A DNA stretch of 64,000 nt, from the NCBI RefSeq assembly GCF_038003085.1, contig NZ_JBBOOM010000001.1:310001-374000 (forward strand), read 5' to 3'. Both the position numbers and the translations under genes were made by a program. How positions within the stretch are numbered: the first letter of the stretch is position 1; the number at the start of each line of letters is the position of its first letter. Below are positions 9,471-18,512 of this stretch, one piece after another. The notes below the pieces were generated by a model that was given only the letters and a program-made list of their open reading frames with translations, searched no databases and was not told the origin of the DNA. The DNA is from Psychrobacillus sp. FSL K6-2836 (GTDB lineage Bacteria > Bacillota > Bacilli > Bacillales_A > Planococcaceae).

Positions 9471-9975
9471 TCTCTCTCGTATAGCAGTGAGTCTCTCTCG
9501 TATAGCAGTGAGTCTCTCTCGTATAGCAGTGAGTCTCTCTCGTATGAGCTCGCATCTCGCTCGCATAGGTGTAGTTATCTCTCGTATAACCTTGGGGCTC
9601 TCGTATAGCTGCCGGGCTCTCTCGTTCAAGCTCGAATCCTTCTCGTATAGGCGTAGATACCTCTCGTATACCCTGGGGGCTCTCGTTTAGCTATCAAGCT
9701 CTCTCGTTCAAGCTCGAATCCCGCTCGCATAGGCGTAGATACCTCTCGTATACCCTGGGGCTCTCGTATAGCTGCCGGGCTCTCTCGTTCAAGCTCGAAT
9801 CCTTCTCGTATAGGCGTAGATACCTCTCGTATAACCTTGGGACTCTCGTATAGCTGCCGGGCTCTCTCGTTCAAGCTCGAATCCTTCTCGTATAGGCGTA
9901 GATACCTCTCGTATACCCTGGGACTCTCGTTTAGCAGTCGATCTCTCTCGTACAGCTCGAATCCCGCTCGTATAG
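9471..9975. repeat. 21-nt-period word array, CTCTCGTATA type
   Basis: The word core CTCGT/CTCGC begins at 9476, 9497, 9518, 9539, 9560, 9581, 9600, 9621, 9642, 9663, 9682, 9703, 9724, 9745, 9763, 9784, 9805, 9826, 9845, 9866, 9887, 9908, 9926, 9947 and 9967. That is 25 words with steps of mostly 21 nt. From 9581 four words form an 81-82-nt super-unit (steps 19 or 18, then 21, 21, 21), repeated about 4.9 times with few changes. Open frames exist on both strands, but the 18-20-nt steps break any heptad reading frame, so I do not call a protein. It fills the gap between the ndk terminator and the 9417-9454 hairpin. Confidence 0.9.
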
Positions 9976-9990
9976 AATATTTTTCAAAGC

Positions 9991-10032
9991 AAAAAATGGT
10001 TGTTTATGACCGAAGTCATAAACAACCATTTT
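9991..10032 (-). terminator. ndk terminator
   Basis: An 18-bp perfect stem, 9993-10010 with 10015-10032, loop CGAA. On the minus strand it is followed by six T. It directly follows ndk and separates it from the word array. Confidence 0.9.
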
Positions 10033-10037
10033 CATTA

Positions 10038-10484
10038 TTAGTTAATCCAGTTGTTAGCATCTTTTTTGTAAGATACTAGTTCTTCTTGTTTGAAGAATAA
10101 TCCGATTTCGCGTTCTGCGCTTTCTGGAGCATCAGAACCATGGATAATATTTTTCCCTACAGTTACTGCAAAATCTCCACGAATAGTTCCAGGTGCAGAT
10201 TCTTTAGGGTTTGTAGCACCCATCATTAAACGAGCAGTTGAGATAACGTTTTCACCTTCCCAAACCATTGCGAAAACTGGTCCAGAAGTGATGAATTCTA
10301 CTAATTCACCGAAGAATGGGCGTTCTTTATGCTCACCGTAATGTTGTTCAGCAAGTTCAGTAGGAATTTGCATTAATTTTGCTCCAACTAGTTGGAATCC
10401 TTTTGCTTCAAAACGACCTACGATTTCACCGATTAAGTTACGTTGTACGCCATCAGGTTTTACCATTAAAAATGTTTTTTCCAT
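10038..10484 (-). CDS. ndk: nucleoside diphosphate kinase
   Basis: A 148-aa enzyme that transfers the gamma-phosphate between nucleoside triphosphates and diphosphates. The phospho-accepting histidine is in [16 protein letters not shown], and the N-terminus [16 protein letters not shown] is standard. The ATG at 10484 follows GAGGAGTG at a good distance; a GTG three codons earlier lies in the ribosome-site region. It lies between hepT and cheR as in B. subtilis, with its own terminator. Confidence 0.97.
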   Translation of the reverse strand: MEKTFLMVKPDGVQRNLIGEIVGRFEAKGFQLVGAKLMQIPTELAEQHYGEHKERPFFGELVEFITSGPVFAMVWEGENVISTARLMMGATNPKESAPGTIRGDFAVTVGKNIIHGSDAPESAEREIGLFFKQEELVSYKKDANNWIN

Positions 10485-10629
10485 AGTTAACACTCCTCGA
10501 ATATATATAATGGACTTTATTCTCCACCGTTACAAATATTATCATTATAATTCATTATTTTCAAATTAAATTAACATCTGGTTAATTGCTTTATGCACTT
10601 GAGGTTACATTACTTCAAATTAGTGCAGT

Positions 10630-11622
10630 TTAGAATTTCCTTTTACTCATAAACAAAGCGATGTTTTGTAGCGATTTCTTTGCAGAATTTGCCGGTAGTT
10701 GTTTAACTTCATTTAGCGCTTTTTGCAAGTATATATTACTTATTTGTTTGGCACGATTAATACCTTCTGATTCGCGAATTTTCGCTAACAGTAGCTGTCG
10801 ATTTGTGTCACTAATCGTCCCTTCTAATATTTCTCTTAGTAATGGTTCGATAATCGGATCGTTTTTAACGTATAGAACAGGTAAAGTAATATTTCCTTGT
10901 GCGAGATCGGATCCAGCAGGTTTGCCTAATTGCTCATCTGTAGATGTAAGGTCTAAAATATCATCGATTATTTGAAAAGACATTCCGACATAATATCCAA
11001 AACGTTTCAAATGCTTTACTGTTTTCTCATCTGCCTCAGAAGCAATTGCACCTAATTCACAGCTCGCAGAGATTAATATAGCCGTTTTTCGTTTGATCCG
11101 ACGTAAATAATCTCTAACTGTTTGTTCAAGAAAGTGCTTATCCTCAATTTGGATAATTTCCCCAATACAAAGTTCCACCATTGTTTGTGATAACACTTCA
11201 TGTGCATATGTATTTTGTAAATCTGTTATGTATTCAATTGCATTTGCAAAAAGAAAATCCCCTGTATACATCGCGACCCGATTATTCCATTGTGCCTTCA
11301 CCGTTTCTCTTCCCCGTCTAGTTTCCGCATCGTCAATTACATCATCATGGACGAGAGAAGCCATATGAATGAGTTCAACAGTAACAGCTACATTTTTTAT
11401 AGAGTCTATTGAATAGTTTCCAAATTTCGCTGCAAGCAAGACGAAAACTGGTCTAATTCGCTTACCACCAGCACGTAATAAATGAAGAGACGCCTCATTC
11501 AATAAGTGAGAGGATGAATTCACCGCTATTGCTAATTCATTTTCGATGATATCAAGATCCGATTTTAAATCGGAATAGAGTAACTTTAACTTCATCTTAT
11601 CCACGGTTACAACCTCACTCAC
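10630..11622 (-). CDS. hepT: heptaprenyl diphosphate synthase component II
   Basis: A trans-prenyltransferase of about 330 aa, the catalytic subunit making the C35 side chain of menaquinone-7. Both aspartate-rich motifs are visible: HDDVIDDAETRRG and QIIDDILDLTS. KRIRPVFVLLAA is the substrate-binding region. The GTG at 11622 has no clear ribosome site; a GTG at 11604 preceded by GAGG is a good alternative and would give 324 aa. It needs HepS, encoded two genes upstream, with menH between them. Confidence 0.93.
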   Translation of the reverse strand: MSEVVTVDKMKLKLLYSDLKSDLDIIENELAIAVNSSSHLLNEASLHLLRAGGKRIRPVFVLLAAKFGNYSIDSIKNVAVTVELIHMASLVHDDVIDDAETRRGRETVKAQWNNRVAMYTGDFLFANAIEYITDLQNTYAHEVLSQTMVELCIGEIIQIEDKHFLEQTVRDYLRRIKRKTAILISASCELGAIASEADEKTVKHLKRFGYYVGMSFQIIDDILDLTSTDEQLGKPAGSDLAQGNITLPVLYVKNDPIIEPLLREILEGTISDTNRQLLLAKIRESEGINRAKQISNIYLQKALNEVKQLPANSAKKSLQNIALFMSKRKF

Positions 11623-12327
11623 TTAAATATCTTTTTTATACCCAATATGTCTAGCTGCGGCCCCACCACTATATGGTTTGCTTGTAACATTGACTAAGCC
11701 CACTTTTTCAAATAGCTTAGTTAACTCAGCTCTATTTGGAAAGTCTTTTGCAGACTCCTGTAACCATGAGTATTCTTTATAGCTTTTCGCAAAAAGTTTA
11801 CCGAAGATCGGCATGATATAACGGAAATAGAATCGGAATAGTCCATTGAATAATTTCGAATCTGGTTGTGACGTTTCTAAACAAACAACCATTCCACCTG
11901 GTTTAGCAACACGATTCATCTCACTTAATACTTGCGTATAGTCCGGAACATTGCGTAAACCGAATCCAATCGTTACATAATCGAAAGAATTATCCTCGAA
12001 TGGTAATTCCATTGCATTTCCTTGTATTAACTCAACTTGAGAAATATGCTTTACTTTTTCTAGTCCAACATTTAACATATTTTGACTAAAATCTAAACCT
12101 CTAACTTCACCAGTTGGTCCAGTTGCCTCAGCCAATGCGATTGTCCAATCTGCTGTTCCACAACATACGTCCAATGCTTTGTTTCCAGATTTTACTTGCA
12201 TAGCCTTTATCGTATCTTTTCGCCATGCTTTATGTTGTTGAAAACTAATAACCGAATTCATCGAATCATAATTATCGGATATCTTTTCGAAAACTTCATG
12301 CACATATTGTTCTTTTGATTTCCCCAC
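11623..12327 (-). CDS. menH: demethylmenaquinone methyltransferase
   Basis: A 234-aa class I SAM methyltransferase (UbiE/MenG family), last step of menaquinone synthesis. [15 protein letters not shown] is the SAM-binding motif, and [14 protein letters not shown] is the UbiE signature. The start is GTG 12327 after AGAAGG. The gene abuts hepS and hepT (gaps of 3 and 0 nt), so chain synthesis and ring methylation are co-expressed. Confidence 0.95.
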   Translation of the reverse strand: MGKSKEQYVHEVFEKISDNYDSMNSVISFQQHKAWRKDTIKAMQVKSGNKALDVCCGTADWTIALAEATGPTGEVRGLDFSQNMLNVGLEKVKHISQVELIQGNAMELPFEDNSFDYVTIGFGLRNVPDYTQVLSEMNRVAKPGGMVVCLETSQPDSKLFNGLFRFYFRYIMPIFGKLFAKSYKEYSWLQESAKDFPNRAELTKLFEKVGLVNVTSKPYSGGAAARHIGYKKDI

Positions 12328-12330
12328 GAT

Positions 12331-13092
12331 TTAACCTTCTCTCAACTGCTTTTCTAAGGTGCTTTTCATTAATTTGTTTATCATTATATTTTTTAGTTGG
12401 TCTTGTAATAGCTCTGAGTTAGTGATTTCTTCTTTGAGTATAGACTCAATTTTTTTTATCTCCAACTGCAGCAAATTAATATTAGCTTGTAATTGACTAG
12501 ATTTACTAATGTAAAACGGTTGGTTGCCTTGTTCATATGCTTCTAGTTCTTTTTTTAAAGCAATGAGTAGCAAAGACTCTTTCATAACAAATACATACTC
12601 ATGAAATGAATAATAATCATAAAGTTGTTCGATAGATTTAGATTCAATCAGTTGGATAGAATGTATGAGTTCTTCAAAGCTATATGATTGTCGATCATAA
12701 AATCTAGTTTTCTGTTCGGATATGGTCGCGACACCATCCGACAATTGTTGGATTAAGTCTAATTGTTTGTCGCTAGCTAGTAACTGGTAATACTTCCCGC
12801 TATAATAATCCCCAGCTAATACTTGTAGTTGCTGTTCCTTGGTCGTTGCATTCAATTCTTTTACTAAATCATGTGCAGCTAAGGCAGAAAAGATAAGCGT
12901 AACTGCAATGGCAGATTTGCTTTGAGACTCTTCCCATTCTTCCCCATTAAGTAGTGGTAAAAGTGTAAAAAACAAACGCTCTTCATCAATGACAGGAGCC
13001 CCGGTATATTTTAACAAAGTACTTTGCTGAACTTGTTTGAGAATACCATCTTTATACTGCTTTATATGTTGTTTGATCAATGCTTCGTTCAT
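12331..13092 (-). CDS. hepS: heptaprenyl diphosphate synthase component I
   Basis: A 253-aa, mostly helical protein with no aspartate-rich motif. It matches HepS, the small accessory subunit of the two-part heptaprenyl diphosphate synthase. The assignment rests on length (about 250 aa), position directly before menH-hepT, and family-like stretches such as VTLIFSALAAHDLVKELN and LLAGDYYSGKYYQLLA (here VLAGDYYSGKYYQLLA). The start is ATG 13092, with GGAG eight bases upstream; a longer frame from 13113 lacks a site. Confidence 0.88.
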   Translation of the reverse strand: MNEALIKQHIKQYKDGILKQVQQSTLLKYTGAPVIDEERLFFTLLPLLNGEEWEESQSKSAIAVTLIFSALAAHDLVKELNATTKEQQLQVLAGDYYSGKYYQLLASDKQLDLIQQLSDGVATISEQKTRFYDRQSYSFEELIHSIQLIESKSIEQLYDYYSFHEYVFVMKESLLLIALKKELEAYEQGNQPFYISKSSQLQANINLLQLEIKKIESILKEEITNSELLQDQLKNIMINKLMKSTLEKQLREG

Positions 13093-13149
13093 ACACTTTA
13101 CTCCATTTCCCAACTGCGCTTTATCTGTCTAATTGGCTATTTTAAAAAA

Positions 13150-13371
13150 CTATTTTTTAGAATCGGATTGTATAATACCATTTGCAGAATGGATTGATGC
13201 TTTCCCTCTGATCTTCATGGCCGACGTATGTTCGGTAAACTGGGCAATCATAACTTCGCCATTATCCAGTTTTTCAGAATGATGAAATTTTGTATCTGTT
13301 CCTCTTGTAAGACCAATTACATGAACTCCATCTTCCTCTGCTTTTATCAAAATATAATCTGAACTAGACAT
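13150..13371 (-). CDS. mtrB: trp RNA-binding attenuation protein (TRAP)
   Basis: A 73-aa subunit of the 11-mer ring that, with bound tryptophan, wraps RNA made of (G/U)AG triplets. Nearly the whole core is conserved: [16 protein letters not shown] and [16 protein letters not shown], including the Thr, Lys and Lys/Arg positions known in B. subtilis for tryptophan and RNA contact. The start ATG 13371 follows AAAGGAGAC. It sits between folE and hepS, as in B. subtilis, but the trp operon it normally controls is missing from its usual place next to hisC. Confidence 0.95.
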   Translation of the reverse strand: MSSSDYILIKAEEDGVHVIGLTRGTDTKFHHSEKLDNGEVMIAQFTEHTSAMKIRGKASIHSANGIIQSDSKK

Positions 13372-13438
13372 ATTATAGTCTCCTTTGTTCACAGTCTTTT
13401 TCCATCATACCATAATCTAAAGCCGACATCCAAAGGTG

Positions 13439-14008
13439 TTACTTCATCTGTATAAATGAAAGTATTTCGGAGCGCTTCACATCGTCCGTTTCTAAAATAC
13501 CACGTGCAACAGCAGTAAGTGTTTTTGCACCAGGTTTTTTAATACCTCGCATCGTCATACACATATGCTCCGCTTCTACTACTACATATACACCGTGCGG
13601 ATTTAGCATTTGCATTATATCATCCGCCACGCTTGAGGTGATTCTTTCTTGAAGTTGAGGACGTCTAGCAGTCGTCTCTACAGCTCTTGCCAGCTTACTT
13701 AAACCAGTGACCACCCCGTTACGAGGAATATATGCGACATGTGCTTTTCCGTAAAAAGGAACTAAATGATGTTCACACATGGAGTAAAATGGTATATCTT
13801 TCACTAAAACTAACTCTTCATGCTCTTCGTTAAAAACGGTTTTAAAATATTCCTTTGGATCCTGATGTAAGCCTTCGAACATTTCTGCGTACATTTTAGA
13901 TACTCTTTTAGGAGTGTCTAATAATCCCTCTCTACTCGGATCTTCACCGACTGCCTCTAAAATCATTTTAACAGCTTCTTCTATCTTGTTCAGATCGACT
14001 TTTGTCAT
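13439..14008 (-). CDS. folE: GTP cyclohydrolase I
   Basis: A 189-aa enzyme (MtrA in B. subtilis) that opens GTP to 7,8-dihydroneopterin triphosphate, the first step to folate. The zinc/active-site motif [16 protein letters not shown] and the later [10 protein letters not shown] carry the expected Cys and His residues. The start ATG follows AGGGGGT. It is 67 nt upstream of mtrB. Confidence 0.96.
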   Translation of the reverse strand: MTKVDLNKIEEAVKMILEAVGEDPSREGLLDTPKRVSKMYAEMFEGLHQDPKEYFKTVFNEEHEELVLVKDIPFYSMCEHHLVPFYGKAHVAYIPRNGVVTGLSKLARAVETTARRPQLQERITSSVADDIMQMLNPHGVYVVVEAEHMCMTMRGIKKPGAKTLTAVARGILETDDVKRSEILSFIQMK

Positions 14009-14083
14009 CTGTAGACCCCCTAAAACTATGTATTATATCAATTGCATCTTAGCATATGAAATACTTATAATAAATAAATTTTT

Positions 14084-14223
14084 CCCGGTTTAACGGCTGT
14101 AATACCTCTAACTCAAATTTTGTAAGTGAAAATGGGATGCTCAATCGGTTCAGCCCAACAGAATATTGGTACTCAGGTATTGCCGCACGAAGTGGCGTTA
14201 TTTGCCTAAATTCACTTTATCAT
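14084..14223. repeat. dispersed intergenic element C, short copy
   Basis: Shares several blocks in the same order with 59236-59440: TCCCGRTTTAAC-GGCTGTAATA, CAATCGGTTC-G, CAACAG-AT-TTGGT, ACTCAGG-ATTGCC, GGCGTTATTTGCCT, TTCACTTTAT. The section between the last two blocks is deleted here. The gap 14009-14378 otherwise holds only the hbs terminator. Confidence 0.65.
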
Positions 14224-14321
14224 AAGCCCATACTTGCATATTTAATCCTTCTAGATTTCTGATTTTCTTTTTATGGGTTAGCTTAACAGTCGAACAATCT
14301 GATAACAGAGCATAATTGAAA

Positions 14322-14361
14322 AGAACGGCTACCGTGAAGCAAGCTCCACAATAACCGTTCT
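14322..14361 (-). terminator. hbs terminator
   Basis: AGAACGG (14322-14328) pairs with CCGTTCT (14355-14361), with an inner GTG/CAC stem. On the minus strand TTTT follows. It lies downstream of hbs. Confidence 0.75.
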
Positions 14362-14378
14362 ATGTACTACAACATCAG

Positions 14379-14651
14379 TTATTTAACTGCGTCTTTAAGT
14401 GCTTTACCTGGTTTAAACGCAGGTACTTTGCTAGCAGCGATGTCGATTTCTTTACCTGTTTGTGGGTTACGCCCTTTACGTGCAGCACGTTCACGAACTT
14501 CAAAGTTTCCAAAACCGATTAATTGTACTTTTTCACCATCTGCAAGAGCAGTTTGAATTGATTCAAATACAGCTTCAACAGCTTTAGAAGCATCTTTTTT
14601 AGAAAGTTCTGTAGCTTCTGCAACAGAGTTAACTAGTTCTGTTTTATTCAT
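14379..14651 (-). CDS. hbs: DNA-binding protein HU
   Basis: A 90-aa histone-like protein that bends and compacts [37 protein letters not shown] and [14 protein letters not shown] are the standard HU features, the middle one being the DNA-clasping arm. The ATG at 14651 follows a strong GGAGGTG; an upstream GTG lies within that site. It is monocistronic between its terminator and the spoIVA terminator, with folE downstream as in B. subtilis. Confidence 0.97.
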   Translation of the reverse strand: MNKTELVNSVAEATELSKKDASKAVEAVFESIQTALADGEKVQLIGFGNFEVRERAARKGRNPQTGKEIDIAASKVPAFKPGKALKDAVK

Positions 14652-14782
14652 ACCATTCACCTCCTCTCAAAGGAAGATAGCTTCAACCTGTAAAAAGAGT
14701 ATCACAACCAAAAAACCTTCGCAACACAATTTGCACGAGTTTAGCTAAGTTTCCTCAAAAAAAGGGCATTTTCACACAATAA

Positions 14783-14814
14783 CAGGACTTTTTGCATAGT
14801 CGCAAAAAGTCCTG
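14783..14814 (-). terminator. spoIVA terminator
   Basis: CAGGACTTTTTGC (14783-14795) pairs exactly with GCAAAAAGTCCTG (14802-14814). It starts 8 nt after the spoIVA stop; the T run beyond the stem is weak. Confidence 0.65.
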
Positions 14815-14822
14815 TATTGGCT

Positions 14823-16301
14823 TCACAATATAAATGTGACCATCCCTCGGTCACCTTCATTCACCATTCGTTCGATCGTTTCGCGCATTCTTTTCTTCGC
14901 AACATCAGATACACTTTCTGTTTTATAACGTAAACTTTCTTTTAAAACTTCTACTAAAGAAGTTCCAAAAACCTGTGTTTGCCATAAAGCATCTCGGTCA
15001 TGTAAAAAACCATGTTTTAGATCTTTTAATAATTGCTGACTGTGAAATTCAGATCCGATTAATGGTGCAAATTCGGCTTCCATATCCACTCGAATAATGT
15101 GAAGAGAAGCGGCTTTTGCTTTTAAACTTACACCATAGAAATTATTTTGTTTTATAATTTCAGGTGCAGTTGGCTGAAAATCTTGAATAGTTGGTAAAGA
15201 TACACCGTAACCATGTTTTTTTGCTGCTTCTAATGCCTCTGAAAATTTATTATAAGCCTTTTTAGCTGTTGAAGCCTCTTTAACAAATAGTAGCCAATCC
15301 TTTTTAGACTCAATAGGTTCCTCTAACCATTCATCACAAACTTCTTGAAACACTTCGGGTTTTAAACCAATTTGTATACATGCAGATCCTCTGCCGGGAT
15401 TTGCCTCTACCACTTCTGCAGATTGGATAAAGGGAACCTGTTTAAATCTAGAAGCTAATTCTTTCACGTCTTTCATTTTAGATACTATCTGCAGCCACTC
15501 TTGCAAGGATGAAGTGATGGCATTATTGACAAAATGGTCCGGTTCAAGTACATCTGTCCAATCTGGTTTGACTAATTCGATATCCGTGATCGGAAATTCA
15601 TAGAGTGCTTGTTGGAGTATGTATTGAATTTCCTCAGCAGTCATACGATCAACGGCAGTTGCAATTACCGGAACCTCATGTTGTCTCTGTAATTCTTCAC
15701 TCAATTGAATCGTCTCTAAATGACCTGGATTTTTACTGTTTAAAACGATTACAAATGGTTTACCAATTTCTTTTAATTGTGTGATAATTTGTTGTTCTGC
15801 ACTTTCAGCTGCTATACGTGGGATATTATTTACTGTTCCATCCGTAGTGACAACAATACCAATAGTTGAATGATCTCTAATTACTTTGTCTGTGCCAATT
15901 CTAGCAGCTTCCTCAAAAGGTATTGCTTCGCTATGCCATGGGGTATGCACCAACTTCTGACCCTCTTCACCAGAATGTGTTTTAATACCGTCAATCATAT
16001 ACCCCACACAATCTACAAGTCTGATTTGTAAGCGTAGCTGATCTTCTCCTAGATGAATATTTGTCCCGTGTGCAGGCACAAATTTAGGCTCGGCTGTCAT
16101 TATTACATTACCAGGTGAACTTTGAGGCAATTCGTCTTGTGCACGTAGACGCTCGGCCTCTTCCTGGATATTCGGGATTACTACTAACTCCATTACTCGT
16201 TTTACAAAAGTAGACTTACCTACTCGGACAGGGCCGACTACACCAATATACACATCACCATTCGTTCTTTCTGCTATCTGTTCATACAGTTTACTCGACA
16301 T
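14823..16301 (-). CDS. spoIVA: stage IV sporulation protein A (spore coat ATPase)
   Basis: A 492-aa morphogenetic ATPase that polymerises on the forespore surface to form the base of the spore coat. It has a Walker A loop, GPVRVGKST (residues 24-32), in a TRAFAC-like N-terminal domain, and ends in the conserved GDRGMVTFIL. Length equals the B. subtilis protein (492 aa). The ATG follows AAAGGAGAG. It is expected to be made in the mother cell under sigma-E; I could not define the promoter with confidence in the 75-nt gap upstream. Confidence 0.97.
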   Translation of the reverse strand: MSSKLYEQIAERTNGDVYIGVVGPVRVGKSTFVKRVMELVVIPNIQEEAERLRAQDELPQSSPGNVIMTAEPKFVPAHGTNIHLGEDQLRLQIRLVDCVGYMIDGIKTHSGEEGQKLVHTPWHSEAIPFEEAARIGTDKVIRDHSTIGIVVTTDGTVNNIPRIAAESAEQQIITQLKEIGKPFVIVLNSKNPGHLETIQLSEELQRQHEVPVIATAVDRMTAEEIQYILQQALYEFPITDIELVKPDWTDVLEPDHFVNNAITSSLQEWLQIVSKMKDVKELASRFKQVPFIQSAEVVEANPGRGSACIQIGLKPEVFQEVCDEWLEEPIESKKDWLLFVKEASTAKKAYNKFSEALEAAKKHGYGVSLPTIQDFQPTAPEIIKQNNFYGVSLKAKAASLHIIRVDMEAEFAPLIGSEFHSQQLLKDLKHGFLHDRDALWQTQVFGTSLVEVLKESLRYKTESVSDVAKKRMRETIERMVNEGDRGMVTFIL

Positions 16302-16344
16302 GGATACTCTCCTTTCTTAGCAATTTAATATATGCACCAAAAAA

Positions 16345-16371
16345 ACGTTTCATGCATATCGCATGAAACGT
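16345..16371 (-). terminator. yphF terminator
   Basis: ACGTTTCATGC (16345-16355) and GCATGAAACGT (16361-16371) form an 11-bp stem. A-rich flanks give T runs on either strand. It separates yphF from spoIVA; the direction of use is more likely minus-strand read-through from yphF. Confidence 0.7.
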
Positions 16372-16376
16372 CCTTT

Positions 16377-17084
16377 TTATTTTTCCAACATAAATACAGG
16401 CTCATTCTGTTCGTTTACAGTGTAAGGTAGAGAATAGGCTGGGACAATTGCAAAATTATCTGTCAACAGAAAACGAATGTCATCTCCTGGCTCTATTTTC
16501 TCTTCTGTTTCTTGGAGCAATCTATTTAATTCTATAGAGTAATCTACATATACTTCCCCATCACCAGTAGCTACAATTGGTAATTGAGTATCAGAATATG
16601 GGCTTTGAACGGATAATTCACCATTATACCCCATTTTTTTATAGTCAAGCTTATAGACGCCTTCTGCAATCGTTTCAGCTATAGGTCCGAATCCATTTAT
16701 ACCTTTTCGATAGTTAATGTCACGTAGTGTATCCGCAATACGTAAGTCCACTAATTTAACCTTAGGATTCTCTTCAACATCCATTAGTACATATTGATAA
16801 ATACCGCCTGCTTCAAATGAATTGGCAGGGGCCTCTCCTAGCTTGGATGGAATAATTTTGCTAAAGTCAATTGGGTATTTAATGTATTGATCAGTTTCCA
16901 TATCGCGTGTTTTAATCGGTAATAGTCCACTGGAATCTTCTTGAAAACTATCAACAGCTTTTTGAACAGCCTCTAGTTGATCCTCATATGGCAATAAATT
17001 TTCAGGCTCATAACCGCTTTTATAACCACATCCTGCTAAGAAGATCATTAGCATAATTAAAGCATTAAGTTTAAACTTTTTCAT
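16377..17084 (-). CDS. yphF: YphF-like lipoprotein
   Basis: A 235-aa protein with a lipoprotein signal peptide, MKKFKLNALIMLMIFLAGC, whose lipobox cysteine is residue 19. It is therefore predicted to be anchored on the outer face of the membrane. The rest is a soluble domain of unknown function. Position between spoIVA and a DUF2768 gene matches yphF in B. subtilis. The start follows AAGGAG. No motif suggests an enzymatic role. Confidence 0.8.
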   Translation of the reverse strand: MKKFKLNALIMLMIFLAGCGYKSGYEPENLLPYEDQLEAVQKAVDSFQEDSSGLLPIKTRDMETDQYIKYPIDFSKIIPSKLGEAPANSFEAGGIYQYVLMDVEENPKVKLVDLRIADTLRDINYRKGINGFGPIAETIAEGVYKLDYKKMGYNGELSVQSPYSDTQLPIVATGDGEVYVDYSIELNRLLQETEEKIEPGDDIRFLLTDNFAIVPAYSLPYTVNEQNEPVFMLEK

Positions 17085-17097
17085 AGGAATCTCCTTA

Positions 17098-17331
17098 CTA
17101 AGCCTTAGTTGGGTTAGATATTATATAGATCATCGTAATGAAACCTATAAACAATAATATGTATGCGATCAAACCTAATATAAATTTCAAGAATTTATTA
17201 TTCAGTTTATTCTTTACAAAAAACATAAATGCCATAGCTAAAAACATACAACCCATAGATCCAAACGATATCCACATTTTATCCATTGATGATACTAATA
17301 ACACCACAACAACTTCCACACCTTTCTCCAA
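17098..17331 (-). CDS. yphE: small membrane protein, YphE/DUF2768 type
   Basis: Up to 77 aa with two transmembrane helices (about FGSMGCMFLAMAFMFFV and LGLIAYILLFIGFITMI). Synteny with yphE and the MDKMWISFGSMG start of the core suggest the DUF2768 family. The start is uncertain: the open frame begins with TTG at 17331, GTG codons around 17307-17304 follow AAAGGTG, and an ATG at 17286 has no ribosome site. The function is unknown; it is adjacent to yphF (13 nt). Confidence 0.75.
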   Translation of the reverse strand: MEKGVEVVVVLLVSSMDKMWISFGSMGCMFLAMAFMFFVKNKLNNKFLKFILGLIAYILLFIGFITMIYIISNPTKA

Positions 17332-17420
17332 TAAAAAAGTATATCACAGAACAAAAAGTTCCTGGCAAACAATCAAAAGAAGTTTTCTATTAAAAATAGT
17401 ATTTCAGATTAACAGTCAAA

Positions 17421-17446
17421 AAGAGCTGTTTTTTTCAACAACTCTT
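17421..17446 (-). terminator. gpsA terminator
   Basis: AAGAGCTGT (17421-17429) pairs with ACAACTCTT (17438-17446), one G-U pair. T run follows on the minus strand. Confidence 0.7.
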
Positions 17447-17462
17447 TCCATTTGTGACAAAT

Positions 17463-18482
17463 TTAGAACGTTTTATAATCTTCTAATTCGTGTTTTTTAG
17501 TTCGGTGCATGAGTATGTCTACAGCCTCTTTTGGATTGACCTGTTCAAATAAGACAGAGTACAATGCTTCCGTAATCGGCATATCCACTTGCTGTTTAGT
17601 AGCGAGCTGATAAGCAGCTTTTGTCGTTCGAACACCTTCTACGACCATGCCCATCTCTTCTAATACTGTTTCCAGCGTTGCTCCCTTACCTAACATATTC
17701 CCAGCACGCCAATTTCTAGAATGCACACTTGTACATGTTACGATCAAGTCACCCATACCTGTTAAACCAGAGAACGTGTAGCCTTTTGCACCTAGACTAA
17801 TGCCAAGACGAGAGATTTCTGCAAGTCCTCTAGTGATCAGTGCTGCTTTTGCATTATCTCCGTAACCTAGTCCATCAACAATTCCAGCCGCTAAAGCTAT
17901 TACATTTTTAAGCGCTGCTCCAATTTCTACACCGATGACATCATCGTTTGTATAAACCCGGAAATACTTGTTCATAAACAAATCTTGGATCTTTTCGGCA
18001 GCAATCATATTTTCACTTGCAACTGTAATAGTTGTTGGATGCTTTAATACAACCTCTTCTGCATGACTAGGACCAGATAACACAACTATTGCTTCCATAA
18101 CATCCCTTGATAATTCATCCTCAATCATTTCTGATATTCTATTTAAGGAATCAGGTTCAATTCCTTTAGAAACATGCACAAATAACTTCTTTTCATCCAA
18201 AAAAGGTAACATATTTTGGCAAACTTCTCTAATTGCTTTAGTTGGGACTGCAATCACAATTACATTCGCATATTGGATTGCTTTTTGAAAGTCACTAGTA
18301 GCTCTTAAATTAGCTGGTAATATTGTATCTGGCAAATACTTTTTGTTTGTATGCTTTGTATTTATTTCCGTTGCTTGTTCATCTCTGTGTGACCATAGTA
18401 GACAGTCATGATCATTGTTTGCAAGAACCATGGCTAAGGCTGTTCCCCAGCTTCCTGCACCCAGTACAGTTACTTTTTCCAT
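17463..18482 (-). CDS. gpsA: glycerol-3-phosphate dehydrogenase [NAD(P)+]
   Basis: A 339-aa enzyme reducing dihydroxyacetone phosphate to sn-glycerol-3-phosphate for phospholipid synthesis. The dinucleotide motif [10 protein letters not shown] is at residues 8-17. [14 protein letters not shown] and the catalytic Lys region, then [15 protein letters not shown], are conserved. The ATG follows AAAGGAGCG. It lies 30 nt after der, the same pairing as in B. subtilis. Confidence 0.96.
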   Translation of the reverse strand: MEKVTVLGAGSWGTALAMVLANNDHDCLLWSHRDEQATEINTKHTNKKYLPDTILPANLRATSDFQKAIQYANVIVIAVPTKAIREVCQNMLPFLDEKKLFVHVSKGIEPDSLNRISEMIEDELSRDVMEAIVVLSGPSHAEEVVLKHPTTITVASENMIAAEKIQDLFMNKYFRVYTNDDVIGVEIGAALKNVIALAAGIVDGLGYGDNAKAALITRGLAEISRLGISLGAKGYTFSGLTGMGDLIVTCTSVHSRNWRAGNMLGKGATLETVLEEMGMVVEGVRTTKAAYQLATKQQVDMPITEALYSVLFEQVNPKEAVDILMHRTKKHELEDYKTF

Positions 18483-18512
18483 CGCTATTTCGCTCCTTTA
18501 AAACTAATAGGA

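Noticed and set aside
9626-9874. 82-aa and similar reading frames inside the array, on both strands
   Set aside because: They arise from the repeat. Steps of 18-19 nt shift the frame, no ribosome site is seen, and the residues are low-complexity repeats.
9471-9975. CRISPR array or TRAP-binding leader in the CTCTCGTATA repeats
   Set aside because: Words and spacers are too short for CRISPR and the spacers themselves repeat. The minus-strand GAG triplets are about 21 nt apart, while TRAP needs 2-3 nt.
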